A stretch of 36,165 bases of DNA from Deltaproteobacteria bacterium (GCA_023248955.1 JAHFDP010000043.1:1-36165); one strand, 5' to 3'; shown: positions 17,424-25,980, numbered from the stretch's first letter. Notes: generated by a model not told the origin, from the sequence alone. Made by a program: numbers and translations.

Positions 17424-18304
17424 GCACAATATTTCCCCTCCCCCCTTTGCGGGGGAGGGCTAGGGTGGGGGGACCAAGACCAAGTGGAGATGACGTGCAC
17501 CTCCACACTAACCCTCCCCCGTCAAGGGGGAGGGGAAACTTGCGCGCGTTCAGCCTTCTCGAGCTTCTCATCGTGGTCACCCTCGTCGCCGTCATGTCCG
17601 CCGTGCTCGTTCCGCTCGGCCTCGAAGGCAACCAGCGCAACGCCGTGGCGAACACCAAGGAACTTCTCAAGCAGGGAGCCGAGGCGATCTACGGCGTCGA
17701 GATGCGAAACGACTTTGGCTTCCTCGGCGACGTCGGCAAACTTCCTTCGGCCGCCGATCTCCAGAGCGTCGGAAGTCTCACGCGTGGCACCTGGACCGGC
17801 GGTGTCGCCGTCGGTTGGCGCGGACCTTACGCGGCTTACCAGGGCACCGCGCAGAAAGACGGTTGGGGAAACGCGCTGCGCTTCAATGCCAACGGCACCA
17901 TCACCAGCGCCGGAGTCGATGGCGTCTTCGACACCGCCGACGATGTCACACGACCGGAGATTGCGCCCATTCTGGGCGGCGTCATCAACGGCCGGCTCTG
18001 CCTCGAGGTGTTCGTGCCCCTGGTCGACGGCAGCGAAATGGCGCTCTCCGCGGCCACGGCGGCCAGCAATGCTACCGCGCAGATTCTGGCCCCCGATGCC
18101 ACCGGCGCGGCCACCTGGACTGCCAGCATCAACAACGCCACCATCCCCTGCCCCTTCTATTTCTCCGCCATTCCCCCCGGCCGCCGCCTCGTCAAAGTCA
18201 CCGGAACCGGCGGCGTTCTCTCAGGGCTCGCTGGATGGGCTACAATCGTCATACCGATCGGTCGCCCAGCGGTCGGCAAAGTGGTTCTGGGGGGTGCGTC
18301 GTGA
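17420..18304 (+). CDS. Prepilin-like protein C with an insertion in its leader
   Basis: This is a GspG-like pilin of 294 residues if started at ATG 17420, which overlaps the previous stop as ATGA. The pilin helix is FSLLELLIVVTLVAVMSAVLVPL with Glu at mature position 5. The residue before the cut is Ala43, not the usual Gly. The leader is 43 residues, about 35 of them encoded by a palindromic repeat (17432-17538). An alternative TTG start at 17540 would give a three-residue leader, with a strong GGGGGAGG ribosome site supplied by the repeat itself. The globular part has GWRGPYAAY and KDGWGNALRF, the GspG-type signature. Processing efficiency is uncertain. Confidence 0.82.
   Translation: MSTIFPLPPLRGRARVGGPRPSGDDVHLHTNPPPSRGRGNLRAFSLLELLIVVTLVAVMSAVLVPLGLEGNQRNAVANTKELLKQGAEAIYGVEMRNDFGFLGDVGKLPSAADLQSVGSLTRGTWTGGVAVGWRGPYAAYQGTAQKDGWGNALRFNANGTITSAGVDGVFDTADDVTRPEIAPILGGVINGRLCLEVFVPLVDGSEMALSAATAASNATAQILAPDATGAATWTASINNATIPCPFYFSAIPPGRRLVKVTGTGGVLSGLAGWATIVIPIGRPAVGKVVLGGAS
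17432..17538. repeat. Palindromic MITE-like element inside the prepilin leader
   Basis: The ends are imperfect inverted repeats of about 35 bp. The left end has TTTCCCCTCCCCC followed by GCGGGGGAGGG; the right end is its complement, ending GGGGGAGGGGAAA. Each end can also fold on itself (CCCTCCCCC with GGGGGAGGG), and GTGGAG/CTCCAC pairs in the centre. This is the structure of C/G-rich palindromic repeats found in many proteobacterial intergenic regions. Here it lies within codons of a prepilin gene and keeps the frame open. Confidence 0.8.
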
Positions 18305-18885
18305 TGAAACACTCGCGCGGCTTCACGCTCCTCGAGCTCACCGTCGTCGTCGGAATCATCATGGTCATCTCCACCGGTGTGGTCTCGGTGATGATCGGAT
18401 ACGACGGACGGGCTCGCATCACGCGAGAGGCCTCGGACGTCAAAGGCGTGGTGGCCGCGCTCCGACGCTACTACCAGGACGTGGGCGCGTTTCCGTTGCA
18501 ACCAGCTGTCGCTGGAAACGACCCGGGGCTCGTTACCAACGTGAGCTCGGCCGCGAATTGGAATGGTCCCTACCTCGACCGTTGGCCCAAAGGCAGTCCT
18601 TGGCTCTCCACTGTCACTTGGAAATACGAGCGAAGCGGTGGCGCCGGCTACGCCTCAGGTACCGATTTCAACTTCAACGGAACACTCGGCGACGAGCTTC
18701 GGCTCTCCTTGTGTAGCTGGACCACACCCACCGACGCCGCCACGCTCGCCGCCATCGATACGATGTATGATGACGGCGTGACGACCGCGCCCAGTGGCTC
18801 GGCGCTGACCACATCCGGCGCGATGTATTGGGACTCCGGCAACAGCTGCATCCGCATCTACGTAGGAGAGGGACCATCACTATGA
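18304..18885 (+). CDS. Prepilin-like protein D
   Basis: This 193-residue prepilin has a short leader cut after Gly6 (MKHSRG|FTLLE), Glu at mature position 5 and the helix LTVVVGIIMVISTGVVSVMIGY. The globular part has WNGPYLDRWPKGSPW, again the GspG-like GPY region, and a pair of Cys residues (SLCSW and NSCIRIYVG). The start overlaps the previous stop by one base (TGATG) and the stop overlaps the lipoprotein start (ATGA). It is likely a minor pilin of the same filament. Confidence 0.88.
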   Translation: MKHSRGFTLLELTVVVGIIMVISTGVVSVMIGYDGRARITREASDVKGVVAALRRYYQDVGAFPLQPAVAGNDPGLVTNVSSAANWNGPYLDRWPKGSPWLSTVTWKYERSGGAGYASGTDFNFNGTLGDELRLSLCSWTTPTDAATLAAIDTMYDDGVTTAPSGSALTTSGAMYWDSGNSCIRIYVGEGPSL

Positions 18886-20600
18886 AAAACATCTTCGCGT
18901 TGGCCATCGCCGGTCTTCTCCTCGTTGCCTGCGACGACAAGGTCGCCACCCATTTTCCGCCCGACGGCGGCATCAAAACCGACGGCGGGGGCGGCGATCC
19001 CGACGGCGGCCCCGTCGTTCCCGATGGAGGAGTCCCAGACAGCGGAACTCCAGACAGCGGAACCACTTGCAACCCCACCGGTCCAACGTCGATTGCCGCC
19101 GGCGCCAACTTCATCGGCGTGGTTCCGGGCAACGACGCCTGCCGCGCCCTCGGTGTCTCCGTCGATGATAAGGGCAATCTTCAGCTCCAACTCTTCGGGC
19201 CCAACCTCTCCGTGCCGGTGCCAGGCGCCTTCGAATACGGGGGCAACGGCTTCACGCAGAGCCCAGATCACACGCGGATCTTGACGATCACCGACCCGGA
19301 CAAATCGGGCTTGGGCAAGTTGACGCTGATCAACGTCGCCGCCGGAACCGTGCAGACACTGGCGACCAAGGCTATCGACGTCGGAAGCGCATTCGGTGCC
19401 GCGAACAGCATGCTCTACCTGACCAACATCAACGACACCAACATCGGAACTCCTATCTGGTCGAACGGAACAACGAGCAAGACGCTCCCCAGCGGTGCGA
19501 CGCTCTTCGTCAAGACCAGCGATTCGGAATCGGCCGTGGCGCGCTTCAACACGGAGCGAACGCGCGCGCTGGTGTCGACCAACATCACGACCGATTCCGG
19601 CGATCTGCTTCTGGTCGCGATGGCCGATGGAAGCGCCACCCCGCTCAACACCTCGGTCAAAGTGATCGGCGGACAAGCCGACATGGCCTTGAATGGATCG
19701 CTGGCGGCCGCGCCGGGAGCGGACGGGGCACTCTATCTCTTCGATCTAACCCATCCAGATGCCGCCCCGACACAGCTAGTTGCTGCAACCGCGGCCGTGT
19801 CGTGGCCCCGATTCTCGCCAACGAGCGATCGCCTGGTCTACTACAGCGCCGATGGAATATTCTCAATATCTGCATCGGGTGGCAGCACGCCCAAGCGGCT
19901 CGGCGACGATCCAACCCCACTGCCGCAGCCCGCGATTTTCACGCCCGATGGAAGGGCGCTCCTCTTCGGCGCCAACGCTGCGCCGAGCACGGAGCCCGGC
20001 ACCTATCTCGCGGACGGCTACCTCGTCAGCGCCGACGGCTCGACGCCGGCGGTGTTGCTCGGAAACAACTGGGCGCCGCTGGCGGTCTCCTTCGCCGGTG
20101 GACATGGAGCCACGATGGTGAACATGGTCGACCTTAGCAAGCAGGCCGATATCAACGGCCTCGGAGACCTAGTTCTCTTCACGCCCACCACCAGCGCGAC
20201 TCCGAATTCGCAGCTTTCGCGCGTGAGCCGCTTCGATTTCCTCTTTTCAGCAGACGGGACGCACCTAGCCGCAGTCGGCAACAGCAGCGCAGGCACAAAA
20301 ACCGGCAACCTCTCGCTCATGGACGCCACGGGTCGCAACCGGCCCAGCTTCCCAACCTCGGCCAACGCCGTTCCCTATTTCCAATATTGGTTTAGCCTTG
20401 ACGGCTCACACCTCGCCTACATCGGCGACGCGTCCAACACCACTGACAGCCTCGACCGTCGGAGCGGCACCCTCTTCTGGGCGGCGCTCGATGGCACAAC
20501 CACCCAGTTGCGCAGCAACGTCTCGCAGGTTTCACTCTCCGGTAACTTCGCTTTCACGGTTGGAAGCGACGGCGTTTTCAGCACGCCGCTCCCCAAGTAG
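18882..20600 (+). CDS. Lipoprotein with beta-propeller (TolB/WD40-like) repeats
   Basis: This 572-residue lipoprotein has the signal MKNIFALAIAGLLLVAC with lipobox LVAC and lipidated Cys17. Asp follows the Cys; in E. coli that retains lipoproteins in the inner membrane, but the rule may differ here. A flexible linker of DGG/DSG repeats (19-60) is typical of Myxococcota. The rest has several repeats like WPRFSPTSDRLVYYSADG and FDFLFSADGTHLAAVGN, the PD40/TolB-type blades of a propeller. It ends the prepilin operon with a 4-bp ATGA overlap. A role as adhesin, tip or assembly partner of the pseudopilins is inferred from position. Confidence 0.82.
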   Translation: MKNIFALAIAGLLLVACDDKVATHFPPDGGIKTDGGGGDPDGGPVVPDGGVPDSGTPDSGTTCNPTGPTSIAAGANFIGVVPGNDACRALGVSVDDKGNLQLQLFGPNLSVPVPGAFEYGGNGFTQSPDHTRILTITDPDKSGLGKLTLINVAAGTVQTLATKAIDVGSAFGAANSMLYLTNINDTNIGTPIWSNGTTSKTLPSGATLFVKTSDSESAVARFNTERTRALVSTNITTDSGDLLLVAMADGSATPLNTSVKVIGGQADMALNGSLAAAPGADGALYLFDLTHPDAAPTQLVAATAAVSWPRFSPTSDRLVYYSADGIFSISASGGSTPKRLGDDPTPLPQPAIFTPDGRALLFGANAAPSTEPGTYLADGYLVSADGSTPAVLLGNNWAPLAVSFAGGHGATMVNMVDLSKQADINGLGDLVLFTPTTSATPNSQLSRVSRFDFLFSADGTHLAAVGNSSAGTKTGNLSLMDATGRNRPSFPTSANAVPYFQYWFSLDGSHLAYIGDASNTTDSLDRRSGTLFWAALDGTTTQLRSNVSQVSLSGNFAFTVGSDGVFSTPLPK

Positions 20601-20806
20601 GACGCAAAGTTTATTTCCAAAATTTGGTGTTCTACGGAAGTGGTTGTAGTCTCACATTTCGCTCGGCTCTTCGGTGCAGTTGCTTTCCCTCGCGCGGTCT
20701 CTGGGAGCAGCATGAACAACCGGAAGTCAACGAAGGCCCCTCTCACCGATTCCATGCAACCGGCCCGCTTGCCTGTTCTGCCTACCCTTTGGTACATTGT
20801 CCTAAA
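20601..20806. other. Gene-free stretch upstream of the pilin promoter
   Basis: No gene, repeat or terminator is recognised here. The base composition is more AT-rich than the neighbouring coding DNA. TGGTACATTGTCC near 20790 only partly resembles a sigma54 site and lacks the GC of the -12 element. Confidence 0.5.
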
Positions 20807-20835
20807 TTGAACTTCGAAAAATATTCCGCTACAGT
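20807..20835 (+). promoter_or_regulatory. Sigma70-type promoter for pilin 1
   Basis: TTGAAC (20807-20812) and TACAGT (20830-20835) have an ideal 17-bp spacer. Transcription would begin near 20842 and leave a 5' leader of about 200 nt before the pilin ATG at 21040. Confidence 0.6.
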
Positions 20836-20843
20836 GCAAATCC

Positions 20844-20990
20844 ATGAAGGAGGTGATTCGAAAAGGGATGCGGCAGAGCACTCGATGCTCTTTAGGAACG
20901 CAACCTTCGAGAGGCCAAAGAGACCAACTTAGAGGCTGCATTCCGGCATCGGCTGGAGCCATGCCGGTTCGTTGAGAAAAAGAACCATCT
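20844..20990 (+). promoter_or_regulatory. Structured 5' leader of pilin 1, possible riboswitch or leader peptide
   Basis: The leader starts with AAGGAGGTGAT, a perfect extended match to the 16S rRNA 3' end. It then contains a possible closing stem (GGGATGC with GCATTCC), a hairpin with arms GAGCA and TGCTC, the motif GGAACGCAA, and a hairpin with perfect arms CCGGCAT and ATGCCGG. The GGxACGCAA motif followed by a second stem resembles the core of the c-di-GMP-I (GEMM) riboswitch, which is known upstream of pilin genes in Geobacter, but the full consensus is not met. A 43-codon frame from ATG 20844 is also open. Confidence that it is structured is moderate; in a named class it is low. Confidence 0.4.
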
Positions 20991-21039
20991 TGTATTTCGG
21001 TAGTCCAACCCCCGCAGTAAAAAAAGTGGAGCAAACAAA

Positions 21040-21660
21040 ATGAAGAAGATCAATCGCCCGTCCGGCTTTACGTTGCTCGAGCTGATCGTCGTTGTCGCCA
21101 TCGTGGCCATTCTCGCGGCGGCGTTGACCCCGATCATCTTGAATCAGGTTGAGCGCGCCCGCGTTGCATCTACGCTGAACGGCCTGAACCAGATCGCACT
21201 CGCCATGCAGCGCTTCCGCGTTGACACGGGAAGCTGGCCGAAGGGTTCTGGTACCTGGACGCCGGGATCCGAGAGCGGCGCGGCCGCTGCCTTCGTCTCC
21301 GGCGACACGGCGCTCATCACGAACGGAAACGTGGGTACGATCAACACCTGCACCAGCACGAGCACCACGGCGTGCTGGGGTGGTCCGTACGTGAGCGCCT
21401 CGAAGGACCTCTCCGGGCAGAAGGATTACCTGGGTAACGTCCTGAAGGTCGCTTACGCTGCATCCGGGCAGACCGGCGGGGCAGGCATCGATACGGCGGC
21501 CGGCGAAGGCTTCAGCGCCGCCAGCGGTACTGGCGCGATGGTTGGTGGTACAAACGCGACGGGCGGCATCTACCTCGCGCCTTGCCGTGGAACTGGTTGC
21601 ACCAACTTCATCTCTTCCGCGACGATCGCGGCGGTGGTGGTTTCGAACACCGTGAACTAG
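21040..21660 (+). CDS. Type IV pilin-like major prepilin 1
   Basis: This 206-residue prepilin has leader MKKINRPSG cut before FTLLE, Glu at mature position 5 and the helix LIVVVAIVAILAAALTPIIL. The globular part has CWGGPYVSASKDLSGQKDYLGNVLK, related to the GspG GPY..D.WG motif, and a likely disulphide. It ends ATIAAVVVSNTVN. It is a close paralogue of the pilin at 26879: the first 60 residues and the C-terminal half are nearly identical while residues about 62-100 differ. A good GGAG site, its own promoter and a strong terminator right after it suggest high expression as a monocistronic message, so it is probably a major pilin. Confidence 0.92.
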   Translation: MKKINRPSGFTLLELIVVVAIVAILAAALTPIILNQVERARVASTLNGLNQIALAMQRFRVDTGSWPKGSGTWTPGSESGAAAAFVSGDTALITNGNVGTINTCTSTSTTACWGGPYVSASKDLSGQKDYLGNVLKVAYAASGQTGGAGIDTAAGEGFSAASGTGAMVGGTNATGGIYLAPCRGTGCTNFISSATIAAVVVSNTVN

Positions 21661-21684
21661 TTCTTCACTAGATCTCGGTTACGA

Positions 21685-21717
21685 GGGAGGTCGCCTTTGG
21701 GCGGCCTCCCTTTTTTT
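21685..21717 (+). terminator. Rho-independent terminator of pilin 1
   Basis: An 11-bp stem (GGGAGGTCGCC with GGCGGCCTCCC, one G-T pair) and a short TTTG loop are followed by seven T residues. Confidence 0.93.
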
Positions 21718-21748
21718 GTGGGCAACCGATTCCCCTTAGGAAACAGCC

Positions 21749-23506
21749 GTGCCATTCCCCCCCTCTCCGAAAACCTGGCGCACAAACACTTGGTTTTGTG
21801 GGATCATTCTTGTGGCCGCGGTGGTGCAGTTCGGTCTGCCTCCGCTCTCACGCCAGCTCTTGAACTACGACGATGGCCTCTACGTCGCGCCCCTCCACCA
21901 TCTCTCCTTCAACGACTACTGGACCACGTGGCTGCCGCGAAAAGACCACTACGCCTTTCCACTCCGCGACCTGTCCTACGCGCTTGATTTTGCGCTGTCA
22001 GACGGGTGCGGATTAAATACTTTCTGGCTCACGAATTTCCTCTTCTTTGCCTTGACGCTGTTGGTCTTTCGGCGAGTTCTTCGGCTCGTGCTCCCGAACC
22101 AGGATCGACACCAGCTCTTTCTGCTTGCAGCGGTTGCACTTCATCCGCTGCAAGTCGAAGTGGTGCAGTGGACGTTCATGCGAAAATACACGCTGGTGGC
22201 GCTCTTGATTGCCCACGGAACAGCGGTTGCGTTGCAGGTGGGTCAAACCGATCCGGAACGCGTGCGAAGCCGGAGCTACGTCGAGGTCTTGGTCTGTTAC
22301 ATCGGAAGCCTGCTCTGTTGGCCGGCGGGCGTCCTTTGGATCTTTTGGGCTGCTTTCGAAATGCGCAAGGCCTTGCGCGCCGCGCCGATCAAGGCTGCGG
22401 CATTTGGGGCTGCGACGATGGCGACGCTCGGTGCTTACCTTTGGTTCATCGTCTCGCGCAGCAGCGACTACACACTTGGCGCCACCCGGGTGGCAACGCC
22501 GTCGGCTTGGGGACGCGCTCTCTATTTCGGCTGGCGCGGAGTGGGACGCCTTTTTTACAATTTCTTAATACCGATTCGTTTGGCTGTTCAATACAACGAG
22601 CGCAGCCCGCTAAATGCCATCGGCCTGGCTCTTTTGGCGCTCTGTTTCCTCGCCTTCCTCGTTTCGTTCGCCCGCGACTGGCGCTCCCGTCCGAGCCATG
22701 CGGCTGCGGTGCTCTCCCTCCTCGCGCTCACTGCCTCACTCTTGATCCCTGAGCTCTTTGCAATCGCCACGCATGTGAATTTCGTGGTCGCCGATCATTA
22801 CTGGCATTTACCGCTTCCCTACCTCTTGATGGCAAGTGCACTCTGGCTTGCGCCATTCCTCACTTCCCTCGCGCCTTCGATGCTCTCCGTCGCGGGCGGA
22901 GCGGTCTTGTTCGCTTATTCGATGCTCTCACTTCAAGGGAGCCGTTACTGGGTCGATGATTATTCGCTGCTCACCCGATGTGCAGAGACGGAAGGAGCCG
23001 CGCAATGCCGTGCCTTGGCCATCGAACGGGCTTTCGACCGTGGTGGTTGCGCCTTGGCGGGAGACGCAATTCAATTGGCACGTGATTTTCGGCTTCGCGA
23101 ACCACCCCGCTATTGGTCGCAACTGTCTATCGATTTGCCGCTTTTCGAATCACTCTGCGCTTCCAATTTTCAGGGAACGCTGGATGAGAAAATTCGAAAT
23201 CTGGAAGAAATCAAATCGATGTATGCACCGGCGCCCGCACTCCTCTATGGCGAAGTTTCTTTCTATTTGGACCTTGGCCTGGTCGAGAAGGCCTATACGG
23301 TTGCAACCCGCACCTACTTGAACCCGGAATACGCCTTGGACGGAGTCAGCCGGGAACTCGTCAACATGCTGCGGCGGCAAACGCGCAAGCTCTGCACCAA
23401 GGTATCGCCAGAACTGGCCAATCCGTGCCGGGCACGCGCCGCGGTTTTCGAACGCCGCCTGGATGCATTTCCCGTCGAGTTCGGGCGCGGAGCCTGGGCG
23501 AATTAG
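21749..23506 (+). CDS. TMTC-like integral membrane protein, candidate pilin glycosyltransferase
   Basis: This 585-residue protein has about ten membrane helices. After the first helix comes LNYDDGLYV and then FPLRDLSYALDFAL with LNTFWLTNFLFFALTLLVF. This matches the GT-C-type TMTC/PMT-like proteins, where the acidic pair in the first loop is catalytic and the next segment reads PLxxLSF. The last 170 residues are soluble and helical, possibly degenerate TPRs as in TMTC proteins. A dolichol/polyprenyl-linked sugar would be the donor. TfpW- and PilO-type pilin glycosyltransferases are encoded next to their pilin, and this gene follows a pilin by 90 bp. Start is GTG 21749 with AGGA upstream. Its 3' end is duplicated at 26707-26734. 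Confidence 0.75.
   Translation: MPFPPSPKTWRTNTWFCGIILVAAVVQFGLPPLSRQLLNYDDGLYVAPLHHLSFNDYWTTWLPRKDHYAFPLRDLSYALDFALSDGCGLNTFWLTNFLFFALTLLVFRRVLRLVLPNQDRHQLFLLAAVALHPLQVEVVQWTFMRKYTLVALLIAHGTAVALQVGQTDPERVRSRSYVEVLVCYIGSLLCWPAGVLWIFWAAFEMRKALRAAPIKAAAFGAATMATLGAYLWFIVSRSSDYTLGATRVATPSAWGRALYFGWRGVGRLFYNFLIPIRLAVQYNERSPLNAIGLALLALCFLAFLVSFARDWRSRPSHAAAVLSLLALTASLLIPELFAIATHVNFVVADHYWHLPLPYLLMASALWLAPFLTSLAPSMLSVAGGAVLFAYSMLSLQGSRYWVDDYSLLTRCAETEGAAQCRALAIERAFDRGGCALAGDAIQLARDFRLREPPRYWSQLSIDLPLFESLCASNFQGTLDEKIRNLEEIKSMYAPAPALLYGEVSFYLDLGLVEKAYTVATRTYLNPEYALDGVSRELVNMLRRQTRKLCTKVSPELANPCRARAAVFERRLDAFPVEFGRGAWAN
23478..23505 (+). repeat. 28-bp direct repeat, left copy
   Basis: This segment encodes the last residues EFGRGAWAN of the TMTC-like protein. 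It recurs exactly at 26707-26734, and the two copies bracket the three-gene sugar cassette. Confidence 0.95.
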
Positions 23507-23510
23507 GCAG

Positions 23511-24947
23511 CTAAGGACTTGTTTTTTTGAGCCGATAGACCAGGTAATGCCCCACCGCTGAGCTCGATTCGCCGAAACTAAAATCGTAATTGGCGCGAAT
23601 GACCTCTTGCACCGGGCTGGGCCACCAGCCTGCGGTGCGCATCACCACGAATTCGAATTCGCGTTTCTGAACAGCCCGAGTCAGCGGCGCAGGATCCCAT
23701 CGCCCGCTGTGCTCCAATGCGTTGAAGACGAACGGATCGTCCCACGCGGCCTCCTGTCCGAGACTGATAGGAATGCTCGCATCGTCGGCGAGCACCTTCC
23801 CTCCGCACTTGCGCAACGTCTCAATCAGATTTTCGTACGCTGCCGAATAGACGGGAAGTGTGAGCTGGTAAGCGAGCGGATGGGTACGAACACCATGGGC
23901 CGCCATCAGCGCTACGAACAGCGCAATCGTCGTCTGCTTGCGCCAAGAATCGTCATCCTCCCGCGGCAACGCCTCGGCAACGATGAGACCCAGCGCGGCG
24001 CTCGTATCGAAGAAATACATACTTCCCGATCCGAGCTTGCCGACGGTAGCCAGACCTACCAGCGTGCTGATGAGAAACCAGGGCAGCCCCAGACCGCGTT
24101 TTCCAGAAAGCGAGAGACCGACAGCCACGAGGCAAGCCGCCCAAAACGCGGGGCCGATTTCATGCAAGGTGATGAAGAGAAATTCGTCGAGTTGGATCGG
24201 CAGATGGTTCCCGCCGACGATATTGATCCAGAACCCGCCATTCGTGGCGAGCTGCATGAATCCGCAAAAGAGGCCGAGCGCGAGGCACTGGATACCCAGA
24301 ATCAAGAAGGCCTGGCGCCATTCGCGACGCGTGCCGCTGTCGTAGAGGAGAATTAAAGTCAGCGTGGCCAGCTCAGTCTGTTTCGACAGGACAGCAAGCA
24401 CGGCGAAGAGGCTCACAACGAGGACGCGCCGCGGGCCAGGGGCGAGCTTGCGCTGCGTGAGCAGAGCCGCCAGCGAGAAGAGCGTGGCAAAGGCGTCCGG
24501 GCTGCGGCACACGTGCGACCAGAGGAAGACCGGTTGCGCCACGAGAAAAACAGCGGGCGCTACGAGCGCGGCCAATATTGAATGGCGTGCGTCGAAGCGG
24601 ATGTAGAACGCCAAGAGCGCGGCGCAACCAATTGTCGCGAAGAGGTTAATCGCGCGGAGCGGCCAGAAAGCCCCGGGCGCGAGGGTCGACGCGGCGTAGG
24701 AGGCCCAGTAACTCAACGGGGTGTGCGTCAAAATGTTCAGCGGCAACTTGTCCAGTGCTTCCCTTTGATAGAGCCGTCCGTGCCGAATGGCGTCGAGGAA
24801 ACCAAACACGATGCCGTCCGCGAAAATGGGTGCGGTCGCGCGCAGCGATTGGATCGTCATCCAGGCGTAGGAAAAAAAAGACGCCACGATAAACGCGGCC
24901 AGCGCCGTGACCGTCAACGCGCGGATGGTGATAAAGTGTCGCGCCAT
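23511..24947 (-). CDS. GT-C-type membrane glycosyltransferase
   Basis: This 478-residue protein has about ten membrane segments. The first outer loop has FADGIVFGFLDAIRHGRLYQ, then PLNILTHTPLSYW, which fits the ArnT/PMT-like GT-C superfamily with an acidic residue at the start of the loop. Such enzymes use polyprenyl-phosphate sugars, matching the GT2 enzyme encoded nearby that may make them. The C-terminal 120 residues form a soluble domain on the outer side. I chose ATG 24947 (MARHFITIRA); a GTG two codons earlier is possible. The start codon overlaps the start codon of the divergent epimerase gene, so each promoter must lie inside the other's coding region. Confidence 0.78.
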   Translation of the reverse strand: MARHFITIRALTVTALAAFIVASFFSYAWMTIQSLRATAPIFADGIVFGFLDAIRHGRLYQREALDKLPLNILTHTPLSYWASYAASTLAPGAFWPLRAINLFATIGCAALLAFYIRFDARHSILAALVAPAVFLVAQPVFLWSHVCRSPDAFATLFSLAALLTQRKLAPGPRRVLVVSLFAVLAVLSKQTELATLTLILLYDSGTRREWRQAFLILGIQCLALGLFCGFMQLATNGGFWINIVGGNHLPIQLDEFLFITLHEIGPAFWAACLVAVGLSLSGKRGLGLPWFLISTLVGLATVGKLGSGSMYFFDTSAALGLIVAEALPREDDDSWRKQTTIALFVALMAAHGVRTHPLAYQLTLPVYSAAYENLIETLRKCGGKVLADDASIPISLGQEAAWDDPFVFNALEHSGRWDPAPLTRAVQKREFEFVVMRTAGWWPSPVQEVIRANYDFSFGESSSAVGHYLVYRLKKTSP

Positions 24948-25980
24948 GAACACCTCGATCTCTGCTTATACTGGAATGCCGGTCCTCGTCACGGGCGGCG
25001 CATCGTTCATCGGCAGCCATCTGTGCGAATCGCTGGTGAGCGCCGGTGCGCGCGTCAGGGTGGCCGACGATCTCTCAAGCGGAAAGGTCGACAACCTCGC
25101 TACCGTGCGCGAAAAAATCGATTTCCGTGAGGGCGATCTGCGCGATGCGACCTTCGCGCGCGCGGCCGCACGCGGCCAGGAGATTATTTTCCATCTCGCC
25201 GCGATGCACGGCGGACGCGGCTACATCGAGACGCACCCCGTCGAGTGCATGAACAACATGCTGCTCGACCACACTGTCTTTGCCGAAGGCGCGCGCGCCG
25301 GCGTGCGCAAGATCGTCCACGCCAGCTCGGCCTGCGTCTATCCGACCAACCTACAGACGGAGCGCGACCGGCTTCTGCTCAAAGAATCGGATGCGGGATT
25401 CGCCGAACCTGGCCGCGCCTTCGCGGACGGCGAATATGGTTGGGCCAAGCTGATGGGCGAAATGCAGCTTCGCGCCTTCCACAAACAGTATGGAATCGAC
25501 GCGGTGGCCTGCCGCATCTTTACCGCGTACGGCGAGCGTGAAAACGAGAGCCACGCGGTGATTGCGCTCATCGCCAAGGCTTTGGCGCGGCTCGATCCAT
25601 TTCCAATTTGGGGCAACGGCAAACAGACGCGCAACTTCACCTACGTCGGCGACACGGTGAAGGGGATGGTCCTGGCCGGCGCAACACTGAGTGGATTTTC
25701 ACCCGTCAACGTGGGGTCGGCCACGCACCACACCGTGCTCGATTTGTGCGAGGAGATTTTTTCAACGCTGCGCTGGCGGCCGCGACAACTCGATTTTCAG
25801 CTCGACAAACCGGTTGGTGTGGGAAGCCGCGCGTCGGACAACGCGTTTTGCAAGCAGGCCTTGGGCTGGGAGCCGTCGGTTTCGCTTTCTGAGGGCATCG
25901 GGCGAACCGCGCGTTGGTATGTGGAAGCAAACCGTGGGGGCACGCCGACCGATCTTCAGCGACGGCTGATGGAGCGCTAA
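24946..25980 (+). CDS. NAD-dependent sugar epimerase, GDP-mannose 3,5-epimerase-like
   Basis: This 344-residue extended short-chain dehydrogenase acts on a nucleotide sugar. The Rossmann motif is VTGGASFIGSHL, the catalytic set is SSACVYP plus YGWAK (Tyr-x-x-x-Lys), and a C-terminal substrate domain has GKQTRNFTYVGDTVKG. The segments SSACVYP, LLLKESDAGFAEP and the GGRGYIETHP loop resemble plant-type GDP-mannose 3,5-epimerases more than GalE. The start may be ATG 24946 or ATG 24976 (MPVLVTGG), the second preceded by TATACT at 24967. It is followed at 2 bp by the GT2 gene, so the two are in one message. It likely supplies an activated sugar to the two transferases. Confidence 0.85.
   Translation: MNTSISAYTGMPVLVTGGASFIGSHLCESLVSAGARVRVADDLSSGKVDNLATVREKIDFREGDLRDATFARAAARGQEIIFHLAAMHGGRGYIETHPVECMNNMLLDHTVFAEGARAGVRKIVHASSACVYPTNLQTERDRLLLKESDAGFAEPGRAFADGEYGWAKLMGEMQLRAFHKQYGIDAVACRIFTAYGERENESHAVIALIAKALARLDPFPIWGNGKQTRNFTYVGDTVKGMVLAGATLSGFSPVNVGSATHHTVLDLCEEIFSTLRWRPRQLDFQLDKPVGVGSRASDNAFCKQALGWEPSVSLSEGIGRTARWYVEANRGGTPTDLQRRLMER

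Noticed and set aside
20785-20805. Possible sigma54 promoter upstream of pilin 1
   Set aside because: TGGTAC is present but the GC element at the right spacing is not; the sigma70-type pair at 20807 and 20830 is better.
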